NCBI GenBank assembly: GCA_902539445.1
Contig: CACBIY010000005.1
Span: 1 to 64,000, forward strand
Direction: 5' to 3'
Origin: an uncultured Pelagibacteraceae bacterium
Lineage (GTDB): Bacteria; Pseudomonadota; Alphaproteobacteria; Pelagibacterales; Pelagibacteraceae
Length of the DNA: 64,000 bases
Shown here one piece after another: positions 19,274-28,129 of the stretch. The notes beneath the pieces are model-generated. The model was not told where the DNA came from, did no database searches, and saw only the letters and a program-made list of their open reading frames with translations. The translations under genes and the position numbers were made by a program. How positions within the stretch are numbered: the stretch's first letter is position 1; each line of letters opens with the position of its first letter.

Positions 19274-19825
19274 ATGTTTGATGAAAAATCACATAGCTTA
19301 AAAATGGATAAAGCTATTGATGTATTCTCTAAAGAGTTGTCATCATTAAGAACTGGAAGAGCTAATGCGGCAATGCTAGACCTTGTTAAAGTGGATGTTT
19401 ATGGTCAGCAAATGCCAATTAATCAGGTTGGTAGCATAACAACACCTGAACCAAGAATGATTAATATTCAAGTTTGGGATCAAAATAATGTGAACTTGGT
19501 TGATGCTGCAATAAAAAAATCAGAGCTTGGACTAAATCCTCAAATTGATGGGCAATTGATTAGATTGCCAATACCAGAACTAAATGAAGAAAGAAGAACT
19601 GAACTTAAAAAATTAATAAAATCTATGGGTGAAAAATGTAAAATTTCAATTAGAAATATAAGAAGAGATGCTAATGAAGAACTTAAAAAACTTTTAAAGT
19701 CAAAAGAAATTGGTGAAGATGAAGAAAAATCTTTTGAAAAAAATGTTCAACTAATTACTGATAAACATATAGCAATTGTTGACGAAAAAATTTCAACTAA
19801 AGAAAAAGAAATAATGACAATATGA
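19274..19825 (+). CDS. frr: Ribosome recycling factor
   Basis: 183-residue factor that, with EF-G, splits post-termination ribosomes. The family signatures ELSSLRTGRANAAMLDLVKVDVYG (start at residue 20) and NIRRDANEELKKLLKSKEIGEDEEK are present, and the length is the family norm of about 185. The ATG abuts the tsf stop, and the TGA overlaps the uppS ATG by 4 bases (ATGA). Confidence 0.97.
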   Translation: MFDEKSHSLKMDKAIDVFSKELSSLRTGRANAAMLDLVKVDVYGQQMPINQVGSITTPEPRMINIQVWDQNNVNLVDAAIKKSELGLNPQIDGQLIRLPIPELNEERRTELKKLIKSMGEKCKISIRNIRRDANEELKKLLKSKEIGEDEEKSFEKNVQLITDKHIAIVDEKISTKEKEIMTI

Positions 19826-20496
19826 ACCCTTTAAAACATGTAGCCATTATCATGGATGGTAATGGGAGGTGGGGTTTAAAGAATAAAAATTCAAGAAATG
19901 CTGGTCATAGAGCAGGCTTGAATACTGTAGAAAAAATCATAAAAGAAACAATTAAAAATGATATTAAATTTCTTACATTGTACGCTTTTTCAACAGAAAA
20001 TTGGAAAAGGCCCAAAAAGGAGATAAATTTTCTATTTAATCTATTAGAAAATTTTCTTAAAGAAAAAATTGAAGATCTTAATAATCAAAAAATTAAATTA
20101 AAAATTATTGGTAGAAAAAATTTCTCAACTAAACTAAATAGCTTATTAAATTTATCAGAAAAAAAAACATCGAATAACAAAAGACTCCAAATAAATTTAG
20201 CTCTAAATTATGGATCAAAAGCTGAACTAATATATGCATTTAAAGAATTAGCAAAAAATAAAGAATTAATTAATGAAAAAAATATAAAAAAATATTTACA
20301 GACAAAAAATATACCAGATCCTGATATATTGATTAGAACCGGAAATACGAAAAGATTAAGCAATTTTTTATTATGGCAAGTAGCTTATTCAGAGATTTTT
20401 TTTGAAAAAAAATTATGGCCCGATTTTAATGAAAAAGATTATTATAAGATAATTAAGAAATATAAGAATATAAAAAGAAATTTTGGAAATATTTAA
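19822..20496 (+). CDS. uppS: Undecaprenyl diphosphate synthase
   Basis: 224-residue cis-prenyltransferase that makes the C55 carrier for peptidoglycan and polysaccharide synthesis. The N-terminal HVAIIMDGNGRWG includes the catalytic Asp12; FLTLYAFSTENWKRP and PDPDILIRTGNTKRLSNFLLWQVAYSE are the other conserved blocks (the usual RTGGE is RTGNT here). It is slightly shorter than most UppS proteins (about 240-250). It overlaps frr by 4 bases and cdsA by 1. Confidence 0.95.
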   Translation: MNPLKHVAIIMDGNGRWGLKNKNSRNAGHRAGLNTVEKIIKETIKNDIKFLTLYAFSTENWKRPKKEINFLFNLLENFLKEKIEDLNNQKIKLKIIGRKNFSTKLNSLLNLSEKKTSNNKRLQINLALNYGSKAELIYAFKELAKNKELINEKNIKKYLQTKNIPDPDILIRTGNTKRLSNFLLWQVAYSEIFFEKKLWPDFNEKDYYKIIKKYKNIKRNFGNI

Positions 20497-21134
20497 TGGA
20501 AAAGGAACTTCAAAAAAGAATATTTAGTTCAATTATTTTGATACCAATAGCAGTATTTTTTACTTTTCAAGGATCAAAATATTTCATATTTTTTTTGAGC
20601 TTACTTTTTGTGGCTACCAGCTACGAATGGATCAAAATGTGTAAAAAAAAATATTTAATGAATTTCTTTGGAAATATTTTTTTAATTTTTTCATTTTTTT
20701 CAGCATTTTATATTAGAGAAAATACTGGACTTCTTTTTTTTCTTTTTATTATTTTAATTTGTATTTTTACTGATATAGGAGGTTATATATTTGGAAAGGT
20801 TTTTAAAGGTCCCAAACTCACAAAAATCAGTCCAAATAAAACTTATTCAGGCGTAATTGGTGGTTTCTTAATATCATTATCAGTAGGTTTGCTTTTTTTA
20901 CAATATACTAATACTGACTTTTTAGGAAATGACTCCAGTAAGATACTCCCTGCTATCTTGTGTATCTCATTAATCAGTCAATTAGGAGATTTAATAATTT
21001 CATATTTCAAAAGAAAGGCAAAATTAAAAGATACTGGAAATATTTTACCAGGTCATGGAGGATTACTTGATAGGATAGATGGAATGATTTTTGTAATACC
21101 AATAATATTTATTTTAATCTTTATAGCTAAATGA
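20496..21134 (+). CDS. cdsA: Phosphatidate cytidylyltransferase
   Basis: 212-residue multi-helix membrane enzyme forming CDP-diacylglycerol, the precursor of all phospholipids. The C-terminal family signature is complete: KRKAKLKDTGNILPGHGG followed by LLDRIDG. It is shorter than E. coli CdsA (about 285), chiefly in the N-terminal helices. The start lies in the uppS stop and it overlaps dxr by 4 bases. The order uppS-cdsA-dxr is standard. Confidence 0.94.
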   Translation: MEKELQKRIFSSIILIPIAVFFTFQGSKYFIFFLSLLFVATSYEWIKMCKKKYLMNFFGNIFLIFSFFSAFYIRENTGLLFFLFIILICIFTDIGGYIFGKVFKGPKLTKISPNKTYSGVIGGFLISLSVGLLFLQYTNTDFLGNDSSKILPAILCISLISQLGDLIISYFKRKAKLKDTGNILPGHGGLLDRIDGMIFVIPIIFILIFIAK

Positions 21135-22294
21135 AAAAAAAAATTGCTATTCTAGGATCAACAAGCTCTATAGGTAAGTCTTTATTGAATATAATTAAAA
21201 AAGACAAAAAAAATTTTAAGATAGAGTTATTAACAGCCAATACAAATTATAAAGATTTAATTGCTCAAGCTATAAAATTTAATGTACAAAATATAATTAT
21301 AACTGATCCAGTTAGTTTTAAAAAAACAAAACTTGCCTGTAAAAATAAAAAAATAAATATTTTTCAAAATTTTGAAAAATTAAAAAAAATTTTACCAAAA
21401 AGAGTTGATTATGTGATGAGTGCTATTTCTGGAATTGGTGGATTATTACCAACACATAAAATAATCAATCGAACAAAATTAATCGCCATAGCTAATAAAG
21501 AAGCGATTGTCTGCGGGTGGCCATTAATTAAAAAAGAACTTAAAAGAAACAAAACAAAATTTATTCCTGTTGACTCGGAACATTTTTCAATCTTTTCACT
21601 TCTTAATGATACTAATAAAAGGGAAGTTGAAAAAATTTATATAACTGCATCTGGTGGACCATTTATTAACTTACCCAAAAGTCAGTTCAAAAAAATTAAA
21701 TTAAGTGCAGCACTAAAACACCCCAATTGGAGAATGGGTAAAAAAATTACAATTGATTCAGCTACTCTCATGAACAAAGTTTTTGAGGTAATTGAAGCAA
21801 AAAATATATTTGATATTGAATACGATAAGATTTCAATACTCACACATCCAAAGTCATACTTACATACAATAATTAAATTTAAAAATGGTTTAAGTAAATT
21901 TTTAATTCACGAACCAGACATGACCATACCAATTTATAATTCCTTATACTTTGAAAAAAGAAAAAATATTAAGTCAAATTCTCTAGATTTTAAAATTCTT
22001 AATAATTTGAATCTTCATAGGGTTAAAAAAAATAAATTCCCATTAGTTAAATTACTTGATAAATTACCAAAATATCCATCATTATTTGAAACAGCTTTAA
22101 TAACAATAAATGATTTTCTAGTACATAAATTCTTAGATAGAAAAATTAATTTCCATGATCTTACTAAATTAATTAATAAAATTTCAAATTTAAAAGAATT
22201 TCAAAAATTTAAGAGGATTAAGCCTAGAAATATTAAACAAATATATAATTTAAGGGATTATGTTCATTTAAAATTAAATGCTTTAGGTATATAA
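21131..22294 (+). CDS. dxr: 1-deoxy-D-xylulose-5-phosphate reductoisomerase
   Basis: 387-residue second enzyme of the MEP isoprenoid pathway, converting DXP to MEP with NADPH. The N-terminal Rossmann motif GSTSSIGKSLL, the metal-binding VDSEHFSIF (usually VDSEHNAIF) and SATLMNKVFEVIEA with the active-site glutamates are visible. It belongs with ispDF elsewhere in this window and supplies uppS upstream. bamA follows after 11 bases; the site-2 protease rseP, usually located between dxr and bamA, is not there. Confidence 0.95.
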   Translation: MKKKIAILGSTSSIGKSLLNIIKKDKKNFKIELLTANTNYKDLIAQAIKFNVQNIIITDPVSFKKTKLACKNKKINIFQNFEKLKKILPKRVDYVMSAISGIGGLLPTHKIINRTKLIAIANKEAIVCGWPLIKKELKRNKTKFIPVDSEHFSIFSLLNDTNKREVEKIYITASGGPFINLPKSQFKKIKLSAALKHPNWRMGKKITIDSATLMNKVFEVIEAKNIFDIEYDKISILTHPKSYLHTIIKFKNGLSKFLIHEPDMTIPIYNSLYFEKRKNIKSNSLDFKILNNLNLHRVKKNKFPLVKLLDKLPKYPSLFETALITINDFLVHKFLDRKINFHDLTKLINKISNLKEFQKFKRIKPRNIKQIYNLRDYVHLKLNALGI

Positions 22295-22305
22295 AGCAAA
22301 TATTC

Positions 22306-24549
22306 ATGGGCAATTTTTTTATAAAAATAATTATAGTCTTCTTTTTCTTATTATCTTTGGTGAGAGCTGAAACTCTACAAAAAATTGAAATATCAGGAAA
22401 TAAAAGAATTTCAGATCAAACGATAATTATTTTTTCTGAAATTGAAATTAATGAAGAGATAACAAAAAGTAAATTAGATGAGGTAATTAAAAAACTATAT
22501 AAGACAAACTTTTTTAGAAATATAAATTTGAGTTTTGAAAACCAAACTTTAATATTAAAAGTTGAAGAGAATCCAATAATAGAAAATTTACAAATTACTG
22601 GGATCAAAAAACAATCTTTAGTTGAATTTATAAAAGGTAAACTACAACTTGCAGAGATGAAATCTTTTAGTCAGGAATTATTAACAGCTGATATCAATTT
22701 AATTTATAACATTTTGAAAACAAATGGATATTATTTTGCGGAAATTACAAGTTCTAAAAGTTTAGACGATAATTTAAATTCTATTGATTTAAAGATTGAT
22801 GTTCAATTGGGAGAAAAGGCAAAGATCAAAAAAATTATATTCATTGGAGATAAAGTTTTTAAAGAGAAAAGATTAAAAGAAGTAATAGTTTCAGAAGAGC
22901 ATAGATTTTGGAAATTTATATCAAGAAATGTTTATATCAACCAAGAGTTGATAAATCTTGATAAAAGACTTTTGTCTAATTATTTCAAAAATAATGGTTA
23001 TTTTAATGTAAAAATAGAAAATTCTTTTGTTGAGTTTGATAAAGATTCTAATTTTAATTTAATTTTTAATATTACTCCTGGTAAAAAATATTTTTTTAAC
23101 GATTTTACCTTAAATTTACCACCTAACTATGATGTAAAATTATTTAACAAAATAACAAAAAAATTTTCTAAACTCAAAGGTGACACCTACTCTCTTCTAA
23201 AAGTTAATGAACTTTTAGATGATATAAATGATATTGCATTGACTAAGCAATATGAATTTATAAATGCATCTATCGTAGAAAAAATTGATAATGAAAAAAT
23301 TAATTTTGATATAAATATTTCTGAAAGTGATAAATTCTACATCGAGAAAATAAATATTAAGGGAAACTTCAATACTTTAGAAGAAGTAGTTAGAAATAAT
23401 TTAATTGTTGATGAAGGTGATCCATTCAATGAAATTTTATTTAATAAATCTATAAATAATATTCAAAGCTTAGGAATTTTTAAAAAAGTAGATACTGATG
23501 TAAGAGATGGTTCAAATGACTCATTTAAAGAAATAGATATTGATGTAGAGGAAAGACCTACTGGTGAAATTTCATTAACAGCGGGTTTTGGTACTGCTGG
23601 AGAAACCATTGGCGCGGGTATTAAAGAAAATAACTTTTTAGGTAAAGGAATTAAATTAAATACTAATATAGAATTGACATCAGATTCTATTAAAGGTCAA
23701 TTTATTTATGCAAAACCTAATTTCAACTATAGTGAAAATACTTTATTTACTTCAATTAAAAGTTCTACATCTGATTTTTTAACAGACTCGGGATATAAAA
23801 CATCTAATATTGGTTTTTCTTTAGGTACTGAATTTGAGCAGTTTCAAAATATATTTCTCAGTCCAGAAATAGACTTTCTCATTGAAGACTTGGAAACTTC
23901 AGATAAAGCCTCAAATATTTTAAAAAAACAAGAGGGATCATATACAGATTTATATTTTAATTATTCAATAAACCAGGATTTAAGAGACAAAAGATTTAGA
24001 ACTGAAAATGGTTATGTAACAACTTTTTCACAAGAATTACCTTTGGTATCAGATAACGCAGAGTTATCTAATGCGTTTGAAATAACAAATTATAAAAAAC
24101 TTTCGCCCACTTCTAATATGGTTGGAAAAGTAAGTTTTTACGGTAAAACTATTACTGGTTTAAGTGATAATGTCAGAATCTCTAAAAGATTAAATATACC
24201 TTCTTATAGACTTAGAGGTTTTCAAAGAGGCAAGGTTGGGCCAGTTGAAAATAATGATTATATAGGTGGTAATCATATTACCTCTGTAAATTTTTCAGCC
24301 ACACTTCCTAATTTAGTTCAAGGATTAGATAATCTTGATGTTGGAGTTTTTGTAGATGCAGCTAATGTATGGGGTGTAGATTATGATAGCTCCATAGATG
24401 ACAAAAGCGCCTTGAGATCAGCCACAGGTGTAGCATTGAACTTAATGACACCAATAGGTCCTCTTAGTTTTTCATTCGCAAATGCATTATCAAAAGCTTC
24501 TTCTGATCAAACTGAAACTTTTAGATTTAATCTTGGAACCCAATTTTAA
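22306..24549 (+). CDS. bamA: Outer membrane protein assembly factor BamA
   Basis: 747-residue Omp85 protein that folds beta-barrels into the outer membrane. A signal peptide spans residues 1-21 (cleavage near Ala21), five POTRA repeats fill roughly 24-410, and the barrel runs from about 420 to a C-terminal aromatic residue (NLGTQF), as required for barrel recognition. RLRGFQRGKVGP contains the conserved RGF motif of loop 6. The 11-base spacer from dxr is too small for a clear promoter. Its stop overlaps the skp start by 1 base. Confidence 0.96.
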   Translation: MGNFFIKIIIVFFFLLSLVRAETLQKIEISGNKRISDQTIIIFSEIEINEEITKSKLDEVIKKLYKTNFFRNINLSFENQTLILKVEENPIIENLQITGIKKQSLVEFIKGKLQLAEMKSFSQELLTADINLIYNILKTNGYYFAEITSSKSLDDNLNSIDLKIDVQLGEKAKIKKIIFIGDKVFKEKRLKEVIVSEEHRFWKFISRNVYINQELINLDKRLLSNYFKNNGYFNVKIENSFVEFDKDSNFNLIFNITPGKKYFFNDFTLNLPPNYDVKLFNKITKKFSKLKGDTYSLLKVNELLDDINDIALTKQYEFINASIVEKIDNEKINFDINISESDKFYIEKINIKGNFNTLEEVVRNNLIVDEGDPFNEILFNKSINNIQSLGIFKKVDTDVRDGSNDSFKEIDIDVEERPTGEISLTAGFGTAGETIGAGIKENNFLGKGIKLNTNIELTSDSIKGQFIYAKPNFNYSENTLFTSIKSSTSDFLTDSGYKTSNIGFSLGTEFEQFQNIFLSPEIDFLIEDLETSDKASNILKKQEGSYTDLYFNYSINQDLRDKRFRTENGYVTTFSQELPLVSDNAELSNAFEITNYKKLSPTSNMVGKVSFYGKTITGLSDNVRISKRLNIPSYRLRGFQRGKVGPVENNDYIGGNHITSVNFSATLPNLVQGLDNLDVGVFVDAANVWGVDYDSSIDDKSALRSATGVALNLMTPIGPLSFSFANALSKASSDQTETFRFNLGTQF

Positions 24550-25067
24550 TGAAATTTTTCTTTGCTAAAATACTTTTTATATTTCTCTTTGTAGAAATAT
24601 CAAATGCTAATGAGAACATTAAGTTTATAAATATTAATTATATTGTAAATAATTCTGAAGCAGGAAAAGCCTTAAATATGATTATAGAAAATAAAAGTAA
24701 AAAAATTACTTCTGAATTAAATGATTTGGGCAAAAAAATTCAGAATAAAAAAGATAAAATAATTTCTCAAAAAAATATTCTTAAAAAAGAAGAATATGAA
24801 AAATTAGTAAAAACTTATGATGAGGAAATTAAAAATTATAATAATATTAGAAAAAAACGAAATGATGATTTTAATAAATTTAGAATAAATTCACAAAAGA
24901 AAATTATTGAAACTTTGAATCCAATTATTACAGCCTATTTAAAAAAAGAGTCAGTACAAATTCTATTACAAAAAGAACAGATAATATTTGGAGATAATAA
25001 ATTGGATATTACTGAAGAAATTCTTAAAATATTTAATGATAAACATAAAAAAATTAAATTTGATTAA
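24549..25067 (+). CDS. skp: OmpH/Skp-family periplasmic chaperone
   Basis: 172-residue secreted protein with a signal peptide (residues 1-20, ending SNA) and a long Lys/Glu/Asn-rich coiled coil (about 45-125), the tentacle architecture of Skp. The order bamA-skp is conserved and fits a chaperone delivering unfolded outer-membrane proteins to BamA. Sequence identity in this family is low, so the call rests on architecture and position. Confidence 0.85.
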   Translation: MKFFFAKILFIFLFVEISNANENIKFININYIVNNSEAGKALNMIIENKSKKITSELNDLGKKIQNKKDKIISQKNILKKEEYEKLVKTYDEEIKNYNNIRKKRNDDFNKFRINSQKKIIETLNPIITAYLKKESVQILLQKEQIIFGDNKLDITEEILKIFNDKHKKIKFD

Positions 25068-25075
25068 AAAAATGA

Positions 25076-25528
25076 ATGACTAAAGATAAATTAACAAAAT
25101 CTGATATAATTAAATTATTACCCCACAGAGAACCAATGCTTCTTATAGAAGAATTGATTAATATAAAACATCTTCATTCTGCAACAGCAATAATGAACGT
25201 TAAAAAAGACTCATTTTATGTTGATGGACATTTTCCAGGAAATCCAGTTTTGCCAGGTGTTTTAATTGTAGAAGCTTTTGGTCAAGCAGCTGCTGCTTTG
25301 ACCGCTCACGGTATAGATAAAAAAGAATACGATAATAAATTAGTTTTTTTGATGAGTGTTGAAAAGGCAAGATTTAGAAATCCCGTAATACCTGATTGTA
25401 AACTTGAATTGAATATCGAAGCTATAAGATCCCATGGTAGAGTTTGGAAATATAAGGGAGAGGCTTTTGTGAATGGTAAAAAAATGTCAGATGCTCAGTG
25501 GTCAGCTACTATTGTTGAAAGGAAATAA
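25076..25528 (+). CDS. fabZ: (3R)-hydroxymyristoyl-ACP dehydratase FabZ
   Basis: 150-residue hot-dog-fold dehydratase of fatty-acid elongation. The catalytic GHFPGNPVLPGVLIVEAFGQ carries His52 and Glu66. It controls flux of 3-hydroxyacyl-ACP between phospholipid and lipid A, which explains its location among lpx genes. Here it precedes lpxD rather than following it as in the usual lpxD-fabZ-lpxA order. A 54-base gap, the longest in this operon, follows. Confidence 0.96.
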   Translation: MTKDKLTKSDIIKLLPHREPMLLIEELINIKHLHSATAIMNVKKDSFYVDGHFPGNPVLPGVLIVEAFGQAAAALTAHGIDKKEYDNKLVFLMSVEKARFRNPVIPDCKLELNIEAIRSHGRVWKYKGEAFVNGKKMSDAQWSATIVERK

Positions 25529-25555
25529 TTAGCAATAAATCTTGATAAGCTTTTA

Positions 25556-25582
25556 TAATAAGTTTTGATATTAAACTTATTA
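25556..25582 (+). promoter_or_regulatory. Hairpin abutting the lpxD start codon
   Basis: TAATAAGTTT (25556-25565) and AAACTTATTA (25573-25582) form a perfect 10-base-pair stem with a 7-base loop, and the next three bases are the lpxD ATG. There is no visible Shine-Dalgarno sequence apart from whatever the hairpin contains, so the structure could restrict ribosome access. It has no T-run after it, so it is not an intrinsic terminator. The pairing is seen directly; function is inferred. Confidence 0.5.
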
Positions 25583-26560
25583 ATGTTTAATCCTTTTTTT
25601 AAAAATACTGGTCCTCATAATATAAATTTTTTGCTTGAGCATATTAATTTAAAGAATGAAAATTTACCTGATGATAAAATCACAGACATTAAAGATCTTA
25701 ACTCATCTCAAAAAAGTGAAATAACTTTTCTACACTCAAAAAAATACACTGATTTAGCAAAAAAAACTAAAGCTTCTTACTGTTTAACATCAGAAAATTT
25801 TCAATCATTTTTGCCAGATAGCTGTAAGGCTATAATTACTGACAAAGTTTTATTACATACTGCTCAAATAACTAAAATTTTCTATCCGGACTCTATTACC
25901 GATGATTATGATAACACTGTTAAATATATAAACGAGACAGAATTTAAAGGGAAAGTTAAGTTTGGAAAAAATGTCCTTATTGGTGATAATGTAAAAATTG
26001 GTAAAAATTGTTTAATTGGTCATAATTCAATCATAGAGAAAAATGTGAATATAGGTGACAATTGTTCTATTGGATCGAACGTAATTATTAGAAATTCATT
26101 AATTAAAAACAATGTCCACATTTTAGATGGTTGTGTAATTGGAAAAAAAGGATTTGGTTTTTTCCCAAATAAAGATTCAAATTTTAGGTACCCCCAAATA
26201 GGGATTGTAATAATTGAGGATAATGTTGAAATAGGCTGTGGATCTACGATCGACAGAGGTTCTCTTTCAAATACAATTATAGGAAAAAATACATATTTAG
26301 ATAATCAAATACATATAGCTCATAACGTTAAAATTGGTGAGAATTGTATTATTGCTGGACAAGTAGGTTTTGCTGGAAGCTCAACTTTAGGCAATAATGT
26401 TATGATTGGAGGTCAGGCAGGTATTTCAGGACATCTTAAGATTGGTAATAATGTGCAAATAGGTGGAGGCAGTGGGGTTATAAAAAATATTCCTGATAAT
26501 TCTAAAGTGATGGGTTATCCAGCAAAAGACTTAAAAAATTTTATTAGGGAAAATAAATGA
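25583..26560 (+). CDS. lpxD: UDP-3-O-(3-hydroxyacyl)glucosamine N-acyltransferase
   Basis: 325-residue lipid A enzyme that adds the N-linked 3-hydroxyacyl chain. An N-terminal uridine-binding domain (residues 1-100) is followed by many hexapeptide repeats forming a left-handed beta helix (about 105-310), with the catalytic-histidine region NQIHIAHNVKIGENCIIAGQ. I chose the ATG at 25583 (MFNPFF); an in-frame TTG at 25565 would add six residues but lies inside the hairpin. The stop overlaps lpxA by 4 bases. Confidence 0.93.
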   Translation: MFNPFFKNTGPHNINFLLEHINLKNENLPDDKITDIKDLNSSQKSEITFLHSKKYTDLAKKTKASYCLTSENFQSFLPDSCKAIITDKVLLHTAQITKIFYPDSITDDYDNTVKYINETEFKGKVKFGKNVLIGDNVKIGKNCLIGHNSIIEKNVNIGDNCSIGSNVIIRNSLIKNNVHILDGCVIGKKGFGFFPNKDSNFRYPQIGIVIIEDNVEIGCGSTIDRGSLSNTIIGKNTYLDNQIHIAHNVKIGENCIIAGQVGFAGSSTLGNNVMIGGQAGISGHLKIGNNVQIGGGSGVIKNIPDNSKVMGYPAKDLKNFIRENK

Positions 26561-27333
26561 TAGATAAAACAGCTATAATAAATAAAAATGCCAAGGTTCA
26601 TTCTAGTGTTAAGATTGGCCCATACACTATCATAGGTCCCAATGTAGAAATTGGAGAGAATACAGAGATCCAATCACATGTAAATATTACTGGAAATACT
26701 AAAATTGGAAAAGGAAATAAGATTTATCCATTTGTCTCAATTAATGATCCACAAGATTTAAAATATAATGGTGAAGAAACAAGTTTAGTTATTGGAGATA
26801 ATAATAAAATAAGAGAGTATGTAACAATAAACCCAGGAACAATTGGTGGTGGAGGAAAGACTATAATTGGTAACAATTGTTTATTTATGATTTCATCTCA
26901 CATAGCTCATGATTGCCAGGTAGGTAATAATGTTATTATAGCAAACAATGTACCTTTGGGAGGTCATGCTATTATTGAAGATAATGTAGTTATTGGTGGT
27001 AATTCTGCTGTTCAACAGTTTACAAGAATTGGTAAAATGGCAATGATTGGAGGAATGACTGGAGTACTAAACGACGTTATTCCATATGGATTATCAACAG
27101 GAAATAGAAATTCATTGCAGGGATTAAATCTAATAGGTTTGAGAAGAGCTAAATTTGAAAATAAGGATATTTTAGGATTGAGCGAGGCTTATAAGGAGAT
27201 TTTTGCCACAAAAAATATCAATGAAAATATAAGTAAATTAAATGGTTCATTTCAGAAAAATCCATTAGTTAAAGAAGTAATAGAATTTATCACTAAGGAT
27301 AAAAAAAGATCTATTTGTACCCCATTTTCATAA
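26557..27333 (+). CDS. lpxA: UDP-N-acetylglucosamine acyltransferase
   Basis: 258-residue first enzyme of lipid A synthesis. It consists of hexapeptide repeats (about residues 1-190) with the active-site SSHIAHDCQVGNNVIIANNV segment and the SINDPQDLKYNGEET substrate loop, followed by the C-terminal helical domain. Length is typical (about 260). It overlaps lpxD by 4 bases and is followed after one base by lpxI. Confidence 0.96.
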   Translation: MIDKTAIINKNAKVHSSVKIGPYTIIGPNVEIGENTEIQSHVNITGNTKIGKGNKIYPFVSINDPQDLKYNGEETSLVIGDNNKIREYVTINPGTIGGGGKTIIGNNCLFMISSHIAHDCQVGNNVIIANNVPLGGHAIIEDNVVIGGNSAVQQFTRIGKMAMIGGMTGVLNDVIPYGLSTGNRNSLQGLNLIGLRRAKFENKDILGLSEAYKEIFATKNINENISKLNGSFQKNPLVKEVIEFITKDKKRSICTPFS

Positions 27334-27334
27334 G

Positions 27335-28129
27335 ATGATAGGATTAATTTTTGGTGATACAGATTTTCCAAATAAAATACTTAAAACAATAAAGAAAAGA
27401 AAAATAAAGTACTTAATAATTGATTTATCTAAATCAAAAAGATTTAAAAAAGAGAGTAAATCTAATTCAGTCTCTATAGGTCAATTTGGTAAAATAATTA
27501 ATATTCTTAAGGAAAATAGATGTAAAAGAGTCTTATTTGCAGGAAAAGTTAACAAACCAAACTTTTCTAAGTTAAAACTAGATTTTAAAGGGATTTATTA
27601 TATTCCAAGAATTATTAAAGCATCGAAGCTTGGTGATGCTGCAATTTTAAAAGAAATTATAAAGATATTAGCTCAAAATAATATAAAAACAGAGAATTCT
27701 CTTAAATTTAATCCAGAGCTTACACTTAAAAAGGGGAATTATTCAAAGATTAAACCAAACAATGCCGATCAATTAGATATTAAGAAGGCTATTAAAACGC
27801 TAAATAATTTAAAAGAATATAATTACAGCCAAGCTGTAGTAGTCAGAAATAAAAAAGTAATTTCAATAGAGTCAAAAGGTGGAACTAAAAAAATGCTTGA
27901 AAAAAGTAAAAGTAAAAAATTTCGAAACCATGGTGTTTTAGTTAAGTTTCCAAAAAAGAAACAGGATCTCAGAGTTGATTTACCTACCATTGGTTTAAAA
28001 ACGTTAAAACAAAGTAAGACAGCTGGATTAAAAGGCATTGTGGTAAAAGGTAATCAACATGTATTTTTAGATAAAAATAAATGTATTAGTTTTGCTAATA
28101 AAAATAAGATGTTTATCTCAGTTAAATGA
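27335..28129 (+). CDS. lpxI: UDP-2,3-diacylglucosamine pyrophosphatase LpxI
   Basis: 264-residue protein of the LpxI (formerly DUF1009) family, which hydrolyses UDP-2,3-diacylglucosamine in alphaproteobacteria that lack LpxH. Supporting segments include VSIGQFGKIINILKE, RVLFAGKVNKP, the central SKLGDAAILKEI, and the C-terminal DLPTIGLKTLK with AGLKGIVVKGNQ. Its position between lpxA and lpxB is diagnostic. Because LpxI is here, the LpxH-like enzyme at 63271 is not needed for lipid A and probably does something else. Confidence 0.92.
   Translation: MIGLIFGDTDFPNKILKTIKKRKIKYLIIDLSKSKRFKKESKSNSVSIGQFGKIINILKENRCKRVLFAGKVNKPNFSKLKLDFKGIYYIPRIIKASKLGDAAILKEIIKILAQNNIKTENSLKFNPELTLKKGNYSKIKPNNADQLDIKKAIKTLNNLKEYNYSQAVVVRNKKVISIESKGGTKKMLEKSKSKKFRNHGVLVKFPKKKQDLRVDLPTIGLKTLKQSKTAGLKGIVVKGNQHVFLDKNKCISFANKNKMFISVK

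Noticed and set aside
25565-25582. TTG start for lpxD six codons upstream
   Set aside because: It lies inside the hairpin and adds MILNLL, which is not a family feature; ATG at 25583 is the better start.
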